Source of the DNA: Bacillota bacterium
Lineage (GTDB): Bacteria > Bacillota > Clostridia > Peptostreptococcales > Acidaminobacteraceae
DNA length: 64,000 bases
Reading direction: 5' to 3'
Assembly (NCBI GenBank): GCA_025210655.1
Contig: JAOARG010000048.1
Coordinates: 32,737-96,736 of the forward strand
Shown: positions 1-7,407 of the stretch, in pieces
Layout: each line of letters begins with the position of its first letter
Numbering within the stretch: position 1 is the stretch's first letter
The notes under the pieces: generated by a model
What the model was told of the DNA's origin: nothing
Seen by the model: only the letters and a program-made list of their open reading frames with translations
Databases searched by the model: none
Made by a program: the position numbers and the translations under genes

Positions 1-252
1 CATGCTATAGAAATCATGGCTTGTCCTGGCGGATGTATCGGTGGTGGAGGTCAACCTTACCATCATGGAGATATGGAAATAATCAAGAAGAGACAAGAAG
101 CAATTTACAATGAGGATAGAAATAAGGTTAAGAGAAAATCCCATGAAAATGAGGAAGTTCTTAAGCTATATGAAGAGTTTCTTGGTAAACCATATGGAAA
201 GAAAGCACATGAATTGCTTCATACACATTATGAAGCAAAAGAAAAAATCTAA
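1..252 (+). CDS. FeFe hydrogenase, C-terminal fragment (5' end outside window)
   Basis: The reading frame is open from base 1 and runs to a TAA at 250-252, so the gene begins upstream of the window. The first residues read HAIEIMACPGGCIGGGGQP, the third H-cluster motif of iron-only hydrogenases (conserved E-x-MACPxGC-x-GGGQ), whose cysteines bind the [4Fe-4S]/2Fe active site. The rest is the short charged tail that follows this motif, ending in the family's typical small-subunit-like extension with a late aromatic and His-rich segment. The enzyme reversibly reduces protons to H2, in clostridia with ferredoxin and/or NADH as electron donor. Which subtype (monomeric or NADH-dependent multisubunit) cannot be told from the C-terminus. 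The ATG at 16 is internal and is not a start. Confidence 0.93.
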   Translation, partial: HAIEIMACPGGCIGGGGQPYHHGDMEIIKKRQEAIYNEDRNKVKRKSHENEEVLKLYEEFLGKPYGKKAHELLHTHYEAKEKI

Positions 253-264
253 ATGGATATTTTT

Positions 265-295
265 GGAGATGTCAATGAGACATCTCCAATTTTAT
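265..295 (+). terminator. Rho-independent terminator after hydrogenase
   Basis: Nine-base arms GGAGATGTC (265-273) and GACATCTCC (279-287) enclose a five-base loop and are followed by AATTTTAT. It lies 12 bases after the hydrogenase stop and separates it from the hemerythrin gene. Confidence 0.8.
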
Positions 296-335
296 GTTAT
301 AATGAGTTAATTAATAACATAAGAGGTGAATATAC

Positions 336-728
336 ATGATTAAATGGAAAGATTCTTTTTCAGTAAAAGTTGAAGAAATCGATAAACAGCACAAGGAACT
401 GTTTAATATTGGAGCAGAAATATTAGCTGCAATCAAAAGTAATGAGGATAACTATGATACAATAATGGAGTTATTAAACAAGCTTACAGATTATACAGAG
501 TTCCATTTTGATTACGAAAAGAAAGCAATGGAGAAAATAGGTAAGAGCCTTTCAGATGAACACTTGCAGGAGCATGAAAATTTTGTAATGAAATTAAAGG
601 AAGCTACTACAATTGATATAGATGAAAAGCAAAAAGAAGTACTTCTTCAAATGCTTAATTTTATAGCAGATTGGATAACTAAACATATTCTAAAGACTGA
701 TAAGGAGTATGTTGGAATACTCAAATAA
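336..728 (+). CDS. Bacteriohemerythrin (hemerythrin-like O2-binding protein)
   Basis: A 130-residue protein of the usual single-domain hemerythrin length. All di-iron ligands expected for the family are visible in order: H19 (DKQH), H57 and E61 (FHFDYE), H76, H80 (HLQEH), H117 and D122 (HILKTD). Such proteins bind O2 reversibly at a non-haem di-iron site in a four-helix bundle. In anaerobes they are thought to scavenge or sense oxygen. It follows an O2-sensitive hydrogenase, which would fit a protective role, but that is inference. The start ATG at 336 is preceded by AAGAGGTGA. A -10-like TATAAT lies at 298-303 but no convincing -35 was seen. Terminators on both sides suggest a single-gene unit. 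Confidence 0.92.
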   Translation: MIKWKDSFSVKVEEIDKQHKELFNIGAEILAAIKSNEDNYDTIMELLNKLTDYTEFHFDYEKKAMEKIGKSLSDEHLQEHENFVMKLKEATTIDIDEKQKEVLLQMLNFIADWITKHILKTDKEYVGILK

Positions 729-732
729 TCAA

Positions 733-763
733 AAGCCTATCCCACATGGGATAGGCTTATTTT
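733..763. terminator. Bidirectional terminator between convergent genes
   Basis: Arms AAGCCTATCCC and GGGATAGGCTT enclose a four-base loop and are followed by ATTTTATTT on the plus strand and preceded by AAAA. It lies between the convergent hemerythrin and histidine kinase genes and overlaps the last bases of the latter. Confidence 0.8.
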
Positions 764-2144
764 ATTTAGGAATATTAAACTCAGTAATAAATTCAACACC
801 ATTTTCTCTATTTACTGCTTTAATCATACCAGAATGATTATCCATAATTTTTTTACATATAGGAAGTCCAAGTCCAAATTTTCCTTCTTTTCCTGTAACG
901 AACTTACTAAATATACCATCAATATTCTTTTCAGGAATAAGATGACCATCATTGAAAAAACTAAGATAGTACTTATCATTTTCTTCGTATCCCTTTACAA
1001 TTATGGAAGTTTCAGCATATCTCATTTGATTATCAAGAATATTTTCAACAAGTATTTCAACTTGTTCTGTAATAAGACGTAGAATTCTTGAATTTACCTC
1101 AATTGTAAAAGAAATATTTTTTTTAGAATATACGAGTCTGTTAACTGTCTCCTCAATGAGAGGTTTGATATCCTTATATTCAAAATCTAAACTTTCAAGC
1201 TTTAAATAATCCAGTCTATTTAATAATAATATTCTTTGAACCTTTGCTTCCATTTTAAGAGCTTCCTTTTCTATAATACTTTGAGCTTCATCCATGGACT
1301 GACTATCTGAGAAGGTTCCATCCTTCATACCTTGATTATAAGACCTTATTACCATAAGTGGTGTTTTTAAATCGTGGGATATAGTTTGTAGGAAACTAGT
1401 TTGGAGTTCATCATGTTCCTTAAGTTGGTTTTTCATATTGTTGATAGAACGGCTCAGGGAACCAATTTCATCTCCACGATCAGTTTCAATATCAAGCTCC
1501 CAGTTTTTATTAGATATTTCTTCAACTGAGTGTTCAAGTTTCTTTAATGATGAGGAAAGTTTTCTAGCAAAAATAAGACTAATAATTATTGCAAAGGATA
1601 TTAGTGGAATTAGGAGAAGCATCAATTTTGATGAAAGGCTTCTTGATAGTTCTATGGAGTAGTCATTCCACTGGAATGAGACTAAAAAAACATCATCCCT
1701 TCGAGGTAATTTAGTGATAATGTAGTAAAGAAGTCTGTCTCCATCTTTATACACATATTTCTCTTTTACATTCTTCTGAGATACAGCATTATTTTTAAAT
1801 TCATCAATAATTTGACTGCTTACCTGCTGTCTAATTGAAGCAAAATCTGTGTCTTTTTTAACTAATATATGATTTACATATCTAGCTTCATCAGGTTGAA
1901 CATCAGAAATAGCATTGTCAGGTAAGTTGAAACGGGACTTTATGATAGCTGTATTTTTTGTATTTATCCTATCAGCAATTAGTTTTATTCTTACCCTGTG
2001 GGCCGCTTCAATATTATTATAGATATCCTTCTCGAAAAAATCCCCTAAAATGGTTGGTATGCTCATATATACAGTAAGAAAAATAATTACTAGTATAAGG
2101 GAGAATGTCATGAAAATTTGTACTGAAAGGGGTCTGTTTTTCAT
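762..2144 (-). CDS. Two-component sensor histidine kinase (HAMP-HisKA-HATPase)
   Basis: A 460-residue membrane kinase. TM1 is at about 8-30, an extracytoplasmic sensor region at 31-170, TM2 at about 173-193, HAMP at about 194-245, and the HisKA box FLQTISHDLKTPL has the phospho-accepting H257. The ATP-binding domain shows the N box (VENILDNQMRYA) and the G box (KFGLGLPICKK). It autophosphorylates on H257 and passes the phosphate to the adjacent response regulator. The start ATG overlaps the regulator's stop by 4 bp, so the two are translationally coupled. The ligand is unknown: the roughly 140-residue extracellular region resembles nothing I can name. The class is EnvZ/OmpR-type. There is no link in the immediate neighbourhood to a transporter that would reveal the signal. 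Confidence 0.93.
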   Translation of the reverse strand: MKNRPLSVQIFMTFSLILVIIFLTVYMSIPTILGDFFEKDIYNNIEAAHRVRIKLIADRINTKNTAIIKSRFNLPDNAISDVQPDEARYVNHILVKKDTDFASIRQQVSSQIIDEFKNNAVSQKNVKEKYVYKDGDRLLYYIITKLPRRDDVFLVSFQWNDYSIELSRSLSSKLMLLLIPLISFAIIISLIFARKLSSSLKKLEHSVEEISNKNWELDIETDRGDEIGSLSRSINNMKNQLKEHDELQTSFLQTISHDLKTPLMVIRSYNQGMKDGTFSDSQSMDEAQSIIEKEALKMEAKVQRILLLNRLDYLKLESLDFEYKDIKPLIEETVNRLVYSKKNISFTIEVNSRILRLITEQVEILVENILDNQMRYAETSIIVKGYEENDKYYLSFFNDGHLIPEKNIDGIFSKFVTGKEGKFGLGLPICKKIMDNHSGMIKAVNRENGVEFITEFNIPK

Positions 2145-2806
2145 GATTTCACCATCCTGTAACCATATCCATATATGGTTTCGATAGAAAGATCAGGAAG
2201 TTTTTTTCGCACTCTTCTGATAGTATCATCAACAACACGATCAGATCCAAAGTAGTCCATTCCCCATACAGAATCAAGAAGTTGCTCCCTTGAAAGGGCG
2301 GATCCCAAGTTTTCTAACATGTATATAATGATTTCATATTCTTTTGAAGTTAGTTCAATATTTTGATTATCCTTTGAGATTGTTCTTTTTCCAATATCAA
2401 AAGTATAACCATTTATTATGATGGAAGTATCCTTTTCTTTTTTGCCATAGCTTCTTTCAATAAGTTTATTTACCCTTATTATTAGTTCCCTAGGAAGAAA
2501 TGGCTTAGCTAGGTAATCGTCGCTACCCATTTCAAGACCTATAATTTTATCTAAATCTTTATTTCTAGCTGATATGAAAATCACAGGTATATCAGGATTA
2601 AGGGCTTTTATTTCTTTTATAAGTTCAAATCCATCTATGTCAGGAAGCATTATATCAAGAACCCAAAGATGGAATTGATTGTGAATGTTTTTTAAGGCAC
2701 TAGTACCTTCTGTAAATGCTGAAACATTGTAACCTTCTTTTTCTAAGTAAGTTTTAAGTATTGAATTAAGGTTTTTCTCATCTTCAACAAGACCTATATT
2801 ATACAT
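2141..2806 (-). CDS. OmpR/PhoB-family response regulator
   Basis: 221 residues with a receiver domain at 1-115 (acidic pair E8/D9, phospho-acceptor D51 in VLDIMLPD, conserved K near 100 in LAKPF) and a C-terminal winged helix (EIIIYMLENLGSALSREQLL, then VDDTIRRVRKKL). It is the first gene of a two-gene operon with the downstream kinase and is expected to act as a DNA-binding regulator once phosphorylated. The start at 2806 has AGGGAGTG as ribosome binding site. A TATAAT (minus strand, 2841-2836) lies about 30 bp upstream, without a recognisable -35. Target genes are unknown. Confidence 0.93.
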   Translation of the reverse strand: MYNIGLVEDEKNLNSILKTYLEKEGYNVSAFTEGTSALKNIHNQFHLWVLDIMLPDIDGFELIKEIKALNPDIPVIFISARNKDLDKIIGLEMGSDDYLAKPFLPRELIIRVNKLIERSYGKKEKDTSIIINGYTFDIGKRTISKDNQNIELTSKEYEIIIYMLENLGSALSREQLLDSVWGMDYFGSDRVVDDTIRRVRKKLPDLSIETIYGYGYRMVKS

Positions 2807-2944
2807 TTAATCACTCCCTATACGGTAATAATACTATTATACCCCCTAATATAATATATAAATATGGGAAATTTATGTGAGACCTTTATTTACTTTAGAT
2901 TATTTGATATTTAAACGGGGTAAAAAAATAATGGAGGTGGGTTG

Positions 2945-3352
2945 ATGGATAGATTAAATAAAATTGATGATTTGATGGATAGATTTGAAATATCCTATAA
3001 GGATGCAAAGGATATACTTTTGAAATATGAGTGGGATGTTATAAATTCTTATATTTACTTGGAGAGCCATGGATACCTTAAGAAGGAAGATCGGCCTGAT
3101 TATATGAGAAAAGAGAAGTTTTTGTCTATATTAAAGGAAGAACTTGTTAAAGGGAATAATTCTAGAATAATAATTAAATCTTCAGGGGATATTATACTAA
3201 ATGTTCCAGTATCAGCAGGTATAGTTGGTACTTTTATTTCCCCAGTAAAAGTAATTTTAAATATACCAGGTATAGATTTGGATGATATAATGTTAGAAGT
3301 TGTTAAACTTGGTCAAGATGACATTGTAGTATATTTCAATGAGATAAGCTAG
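2945..3352 (+). CDS. DUF4342 / UBA-like domain protein
   Basis: About 135 residues. The N-terminal 45 residues (LMDRFEISYKDAKDILLKY, then a WDV and ESHGYL segment) match the UBA-like helical motif seen at the start of DUF4342 proteins and EF-Ts. The C-terminal half carries the hydrophobic glycine-rich segment (VPVSAGIVGTFISPV) typical of DUF4342. The biochemical function is unknown. A TTG at 2942 precedes the ATG at 2945. GGAGG (2933-2937) sits 7 bases before 2945, so the ATG is preferred. It lies 10 bp before tadA and is probably co-transcribed with it. Confidence 0.75.
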   Translation: MDRLNKIDDLMDRFEISYKDAKDILLKYEWDVINSYIYLESHGYLKKEDRPDYMRKEKFLSILKEELVKGNNSRIIIKSSGDIILNVPVSAGIVGTFISPVKVILNIPGIDLDDIMLEVVKLGQDDIVVYFNEIS

Positions 3353-3362
3353 GGGTGTAAAT

Positions 3363-3803
3363 TTGGAAGAGTATATGTTAGAAGCACTTAAGGAGGCCAG
3401 GAAGGCCTATGACATTGAGGAAGTACCAATAGGTGCTGTAGTAGTAAAGGATGGTAAGGTTATTGGAAGGGGTCATAATTTGAAAGAAAGGGATAAAGAT
3501 CCTACAGCCCATGCTGAGATACTTGCAATTAGAGAAGCCTGTGAATTTTTAGGTGGCTGGAGATTGACAGGGTGTGAGTTATATGTTACAATAGAGCCCT
3601 GCATGATGTGTTGTGGGGCTATTTATCAGTCCAGAATCGCTAAATTGGTATATGGTTCGGATGACCCCAAAGCTGGTTGTGTTAATTCAATAAATCACTT
3701 ACTTGAAGATGATAGATTGAATCACATGGTTGAAGTAGACCATGGTGTATTAGAAAGTCAATGTTCTCAGATAATGAAGGACTTCTTCAGGAGATTGAGA
3801 TAG
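3363..3803 (+). CDS. tadA: tRNA-specific adenosine deaminase TadA
   Basis: A 146-residue zinc-dependent deaminase that converts A34 to inosine in tRNA-Arg(ACG), allowing it to read CGU/CGC/CGA codons. The catalytic motif TAHAEI supplies the zinc ligand H50 and proton shuttle E52. PCMMC supplies zinc ligands C80 and C83. Full family length. The start is a TTG at 3363 preceded by AGGGGTG; the next ATG would remove the conserved first helix. The stop codon is only 5 bases from the tRNA-Ser gene, so the mRNA and the tRNA are almost certainly on one transcript, needing RNase processing. Confidence 0.95.
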   Translation: MEEYMLEALKEARKAYDIEEVPIGAVVVKDGKVIGRGHNLKERDKDPTAHAEILAIREACEFLGGWRLTGCELYVTIEPCMMCCGAIYQSRIAKLVYGSDDPKAGCVNSINHLLEDDRLNHMVEVDHGVLESQCSQIMKDFFRRLR

Positions 3804-3808
3804 ATTTT

Positions 3809-3897
3809 GGAGAGATGTCCGAGTTGGCTAAGGGGCACGCCTGGAAAGCGTGTAAGACCGCAAGGTCCCGCGGGTTCGAGTCCCGCTCTCTCCGCCA
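3809..3897 (+). tRNA. tRNA-Ser (GGA anticodon), CCA encoded
   Basis: An 89-base class II tRNA. The acceptor stem pairs GGAGAGA with TCTCTCC, followed by discriminator G and an encoded CCA at 3895-3897. The anticodon stem CACGC/GCGTG holds the loop CTGGAAA with anticodon GGA at 3843-3845, reading UCC/UCU. The extra arm (GACCGCAAGGTC) gives the long variable loop typical of serine tRNAs. The T arm is GCGGGTTCGAGTCCCGC. It begins 5 bases after tadA and ends 18 bases before the SRP RNA. Confidence 0.97.
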
Positions 3898-3915
3898 GAA
3901 AATGAATAAAGATTT

Positions 3916-4182
3916 GTCGTGCTAGATGGGGAGGTAGCGGTTCCCTGTAACCTGCAATCCGCTATAGCAGGGTTGAATTCCTGCCTGAGGCTTTAGAAAA
4001 TATAGTCTGCCCATGACAAGTAGTGTTGATGATAGGGTCCTGTGCAATAGGAACTTGTGAACCCCGCCAGGTCCGGAAGGAAGCAACGGTAAGCAATAAT
4101 TTCTATGTGACATGGGAGTGCCTTATCTGAGCTAACTATCATGGTAACGTATGGGTTTTACTGTCGAAGGTAGGTGCACGGC
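3916..4182 (+). ncRNA. ffs: Signal recognition particle RNA, large Bacillus/Clostridium type
   Basis: About 267 bases. The universally conserved apical (domain IV/S-domain) segment is at 4060-4096: GTGAACCCCGCCAGGTC, CGGAAGGAAGCAACGG, including the GGAA tetraloop and the Ffh-binding AGCA region. The ends pair (GTCGTGC at 3916-3922 with GCACGGC at 4176-4182), and the length fits the long Firmicutes form that keeps the Alu domain. With Ffh it targets membrane and secreted proteins to FtsY/SecYEG. It sits between tRNA-Ser and dnaX, a common Firmicutes arrangement. Exact ends are estimated from the terminal helix. Confidence 0.95.
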
Positions 4183-4199
4183 TTAAATTTGAAATATTA

Positions 4200-4228
4200 G
4201 ACTGTATTGAAGATACAGTCTTTTTTTT
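4200..4228 (+). terminator. SRP RNA terminator
   Basis: Arms GACTGTAT (4200-4207) and ATACAGTC (4213-4220) enclose a short loop and are followed by eight T residues (4221-4228). It lies 18 bases after the SRP RNA end. Confidence 0.9.
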
Positions 4229-4235
4229 ATATAAT
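4207..4235 (+). promoter_or_regulatory. Candidate dnaX promoter overlapping the SRP terminator
   Basis: TTGAAG (4207-4212), a 17-base spacer and TATAAT (4230-4235), ending 42 bases before the dnaX start. The -35 lies inside the terminator hairpin and the spacer contains its T-run. The match is good but rests on sequence alone. Confidence 0.45.
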
Positions 4236-4276
4236 AAGTAATAGGTTATTAAAGGATAAATAAGGAGTAAAAACAT

Positions 4277-6004
4277 ATGTCGTATCAAGCTCTTTACAGG
4301 AAATGTAGACCTACAGTATTTGATGATGTTGTGGGCCAGTCTCATGTCACTGAGACTCTTAAAAATCAGATAAATTTAAATAATATAGCCCATGCATACT
4401 TATTTACAGGAACAAGGGGAACAGGAAAGACTTCTGTAGCTAGAATATTTTCTAGGGCAATTAACTGCCAAGATATAGTTGATAACAACCCTTGTAATGA
4501 GTGTGATACATGTAGGGGAATAATTGATGAAAGTTTAATGGATGTAGTTGAAATTGATGCTGCATCAAATAATGGTGTAGATGATATAAGGGAACTTAGG
4601 GAAAATATTAAATATCCACCAACTAAATGTAAGTATAAGGTATATATAATAGATGAGGTTCATATGCTTAGTCAAGGCGCCTTTAATGCACTTTTAAAGA
4701 CCCTTGAAGAACCACCTGAGTATGCTTGTTTCATACTTGCTACTACAGAACCCCATAAAATTCCTGCAACAATTCTTTCTAGATGTCAAAGATTTGATTT
4801 TAAAAGAATTTCTTTTGAAGATATGAATGACCTACTAGTTAAAGTAGCAGAAGAAGTAACCATAGATATTGATGAAAGATCTGTAAAAATGATATCAAGA
4901 ATGTCAGAAGGGGCAGCAAGAGATGCCTTAAGTATTTTAGATCAATGTATATCCTACGGTGAAAATACAATTACTTATGATAAGGTCTTAAATATTCTTG
5001 GTATAGCAAGGGATAATATTCTTTTCGACATGACAGAAAAAATTCTTCTTGAAGATTTTCAAGGGGTAATGACAATGATAGGTGATATTGTAGCTGCTGG
5101 AAAGGATGTAAACCAGTTTATAAAGGCGTTTTTAAAGCATTTCAGGAATATTATGATAGCTAAAATTTCTGAGACTCCTGAAAACATTATTGATGAGTCC
5201 GATGAAAGTATAAGAAAGTATGTTGAATATGGAGAAAAATTTTCCATGGATCATGTCCTTTGGATAATCGATGAACTTGCTAAACTTGAAGTAGATTCCA
5301 AGTATAGTTCAAATCCAAGATTTCTTCTTGAAATGAGTCTTGTTAAAATACTAAGACCAACATATGATGATTCCATTGAAGCTCTGAAGGTTAGAATAGA
5401 AAACCTTGAGAGAAAGATAGAAATGGGACTTATATCAAAGCCACAAAGAAGGGTTGAAAGTAGTACAAAGATTGAGACTTCAGTTCAGACTACAGAAGAT
5501 AAAAAGATCCAGACTGTTCCACAAACTTCTAATCAAAGTCCAGTGCAATCAAATATTGAAAGTCAAAATCAAGTAAGGGAAGAAAGTTCAAATGAAATAG
5601 TTGAAGAACCGGCTGTAGAAGTTAAGTATGAAAATCATTCCGGTATATCTTTTGAGCAAGTTAAAGGATCATGGGAAAAGTTCCTTAATCTTATTAAAAG
5701 AGAGAAAATATTTCTTTATGCATTCCTAATAGAGGGAAAACCAGCTGCAATAAACAATAAAACACTGGTGATTTCCTTTGAAAGAAAATTCGATTTTCAT
5801 AAGGAAAGTATGGAGCAAAAAGAATATAGAAGAGATTTAGAAGAAATGTTATTTACTTTTTACAATGTAGACCTTTCCATATCATGTGTATTTGACGATG
5901 AAATAGGAGGAGCCGTTGTCCACGTAGAAGTAGATGATTCATCTGATATTGAAAAGATTCAGAATTTCCTAGGTGATGACAAAGATAAGCTTGAAATACT
6001 GTAG
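4277..6004 (+). CDS. dnaX: DNA polymerase III subunit gamma/tau
   Basis: A 575-residue clamp-loader ATPase that loads the sliding clamp and organises the replisome. Visible features: Walker A GTRGTGKT (45-52), four zinc-binding cysteines at 64, 73, 76 and 79, Walker B IIDEVH (124-129), and sensor 1 region ILATTEPHKIPATILSRCQ near 150-170. A low-complexity Gln/Ser/Glu linker at about 385-450 precedes a C-terminal tau-like domain. The start ATG at 4277 has AAGGAG 8 bases upstream. The gene is followed 72 bp later by ybaB and then recR, the classic dnaX-ybaB-recR cluster. Confidence 0.97.
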   Translation: MSYQALYRKCRPTVFDDVVGQSHVTETLKNQINLNNIAHAYLFTGTRGTGKTSVARIFSRAINCQDIVDNNPCNECDTCRGIIDESLMDVVEIDAASNNGVDDIRELRENIKYPPTKCKYKVYIIDEVHMLSQGAFNALLKTLEEPPEYACFILATTEPHKIPATILSRCQRFDFKRISFEDMNDLLVKVAEEVTIDIDERSVKMISRMSEGAARDALSILDQCISYGENTITYDKVLNILGIARDNILFDMTEKILLEDFQGVMTMIGDIVAAGKDVNQFIKAFLKHFRNIMIAKISETPENIIDESDESIRKYVEYGEKFSMDHVLWIIDELAKLEVDSKYSSNPRFLLEMSLVKILRPTYDDSIEALKVRIENLERKIEMGLISKPQRRVESSTKIETSVQTTEDKKIQTVPQTSNQSPVQSNIESQNQVREESSNEIVEEPAVEVKYENHSGISFEQVKGSWEKFLNLIKREKIFLYAFLIEGKPAAINNKTLVISFERKFDFHKESMEQKEYRRDLEEMLFTFYNVDLSISCVFDDEIGGAVVHVEVDDSSDIEKIQNFLGDDKDKLEIL

Positions 6005-6076
6005 TATTGGTTATACTATAGTTATTAGATAAATAATATTGTTAATAATAAAAAATTAATATACGGAGGTAGAACA

Positions 6077-6412
6077 ATGGGTAAAAGAAGACCAAATATG
6101 CCAAATAACATGGGCAATATGATGAAGCAAGTTCAACAAATGCAAAAAAATATGACTAAGATGCAGGAAGAGCTTGAAACAAGAGAATTTGAAGCTGCAG
6201 CAGGCGGCGGAGCAATAAATGTAAAAGTTAACGGTAAAAAAGAGCTTGTAGCTATAAACATTGATGAAGACGTAGTTGATCCAGATGACGTAGAAATGTT
6301 ACAAGACCTAATCATAGCAGCAGTAAACGAAGCAATGAGAGTTGCAGACGACACGATTTCAAAAGAAATGTCTAAATTAACAGGCGGAATGAACGTACCA
6401 GGATTATTTTAA
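6077..6412 (+). CDS. YbaB/EbfC nucleoid-associated protein
   Basis: A 111-residue member of the YbaB/EbfC family: small dimeric DNA-binding proteins almost always encoded between dnaX and recR. The N-terminal Met/Gln-rich coiled coil ([18 protein letters not shown]) and the central [14 protein letters not shown] segment are typical, as is the C-terminal glycine-rich tail. The precise role is unknown; a chromosome-organising or recombination-associated function is proposed for the family. ACGGAGG precedes the ATG at 6077. Confidence 0.93.
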   Translation: MGKRRPNMPNNMGNMMKQVQQMQKNMTKMQEELETREFEAAAGGGAINVKVNGKKELVAINIDEDVVDPDDVEMLQDLIIAAVNEAMRVADDTISKEMSKLTGGMNVPGLF

Positions 6413-6457
6413 TTAAATAATCCAAAAAGATATATAATAGTTTAATAAAATTAGTGG

Positions 6458-6503
6458 ATGCATTGAGAACAAGTGAACTATAATCATTTGCTTTTCAATG
6501 TAT
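6458..6503 (+). other. Long imperfect hairpin downstream of ybaB
   Basis: Arm 6458-6476 (begins ATGCATTGAG) pairs with 6484-6503 (ends TTCAATGTAT) over about 19 positions with G-T pairs and one bulged C, around a short loop. It is followed by TTTTC. It could terminate or stabilise the dnaX-ybaB transcript, or be the first member of the hairpin series that continues to 6745. Confidence 0.5.
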
Positions 6504-6580
6504 TTTCTTTATGAATTTGTAGGATTGATTAAAAAGATACTATCAATAAGATGGTTTTGATTTATTAGAACTTACCATAC

Positions 6581-6745
6581 GATAAAAATTTTACCTAAGT
6601 AAAATATCATTGGTCGGTTTGTTTTTCAAACCATTAGACGTAAGATTATGGTATATTATATCTTATACTAGACGTTCAAGTAAACTTGAACATTAGACGC
6701 GAATTCTTAAGAGAATAGCACTAGACAGAGGTAGCAAGCTACCTC
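6581..6745 (+). repeat. Array of short hairpins joined by TAGACG-type linkers
   Basis: Six short stem-loops follow each other upstream of recR: ATTTTAC/GTAAAAT (6588-6605), GGTTTG/CAAACC (6616-6632), TAAGAT/ATCTTA (6640-6664), GTTCAAGT/ACTTGAAC (6674-6691), ATTCT/AGAAT (6703-6716) and GAGGTAGC/GCTACCTC (6728-6745). The last five are separated by near-identical linkers ATTAGACG, ACTAGACG, ATTAGACG and ACTAGACA (TAGAC at 6635, 6669, 6694, 6722). The array ends about 10 bases before the recR ribosome binding site. The 356-base gap 6413-6768 shows no credible gene. The stem sequences differ while the linkers are conserved, so this is not a simple tandem repeat. Confidence 0.65.
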
Positions 6746-6768
6746 GCTTTTAGAGATGGAGTGATACA

Positions 6769-7365
6769 ATGAACTTGCCATTTGCCATAGAAAGATTAAT
6801 AGAAGAATTCACAAGACTTCCAGGCATTGGAGTTAAAACTGCACAAAGGTTGGCATTTTTTGTAATTGAAGCAGATGATGAAATACTAAATTTATCAGAA
6901 GCCATAGTAAGGGCAAAAAGAGAAATTAAGTACTGTAATATTTGTTATAATTTTTCTGAAGAAGACCTTTGTCCCATATGTAAATCTCAAAAAAGAGATC
7001 AATCAACCATATGTGTTGTTGAAGAACCTAAGGATATTCTTTCTATAGAAAAAACAAAGGAATATAATGGACTTTATCATGTTCTTCATGGTGCAATATC
7101 ACCCTTAGAAGGTATAGGCCCAGAGGATATTAAGATAAGAGAATTAATCACTAGACTTGCTGATAGCAATATTGAAGAGATAATCGTTGCAACTAACCCA
7201 ACAATAGAGGGGGAAGCAACGTCGGTTTATCTGTCAAAACTAATAAGTCAATTTGACATATTAGTAACTAGGATTGCCCACGGAATACCTGTAGGTAGTG
7301 GTATTGAATATGCCGATGAAATAACTATGACCAAGGCACTTGAAGGTAGGAGAAAGCTTAGATAA
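6769..7365 (+). CDS. recR: Recombination mediator protein RecR
   Basis: A 198-residue DNA repair protein that, with RecO (and RecF), loads RecA onto SSB-coated single-stranded DNA. It shows the helix-hairpin-helix near 10-30 (FTRLPGIGVKTAQRLAF), a C4 zinc finger with C56, C59, C68 and C71 (CNIC, CPIC), and a Toprim domain starting around 80 (ICVVEEPKDI) with the late acidic motif. Full family length. GGAGTG lies 6 bases before the ATG. It may have its own promoter, because 356 bp of hairpin-rich DNA separate it from ybaB. Confidence 0.97.
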   Translation: MNLPFAIERLIEEFTRLPGIGVKTAQRLAFFVIEADDEILNLSEAIVRAKREIKYCNICYNFSEEDLCPICKSQKRDQSTICVVEEPKDILSIEKTKEYNGLYHVLHGAISPLEGIGPEDIKIRELITRLADSNIEEIIVATNPTIEGEATSVYLSKLISQFDILVTRIAHGIPVGSGIEYADEITMTKALEGRRKLR

Positions 7366-7372
7366 TGATTAT

Positions 7373-7400
7373 AAAGGGATGCCATATTGGCATCCCTTTA
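7373..7400. terminator. Terminator after recR
   Basis: Arms AAAGGGATGCCA and TGGCATCCCTTT enclose a short loop. It lies between the convergent recR and the minus-strand gene at 7408 and can serve both. Confidence 0.8.
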
Positions 7401-7407
7401 CTTATTA

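Noticed and set aside
834..1082. Plus-strand open frame opposite the histidine kinase
   Set aside because: It is antisense to an intact kinase gene and lacks a ribosome binding site.
3922..4113. Minus-strand open frame across the SRP RNA
   Set aside because: The region is a structured RNA with the conserved SRP S-domain; the frame is fortuitous.
6581..6745. CRISPR-like array (short repeats with spacers)
   Set aside because: The conserved element is only about 8 bases, the intervening parts are perfect palindromes rather than unique spacers, and no cas genes are present.
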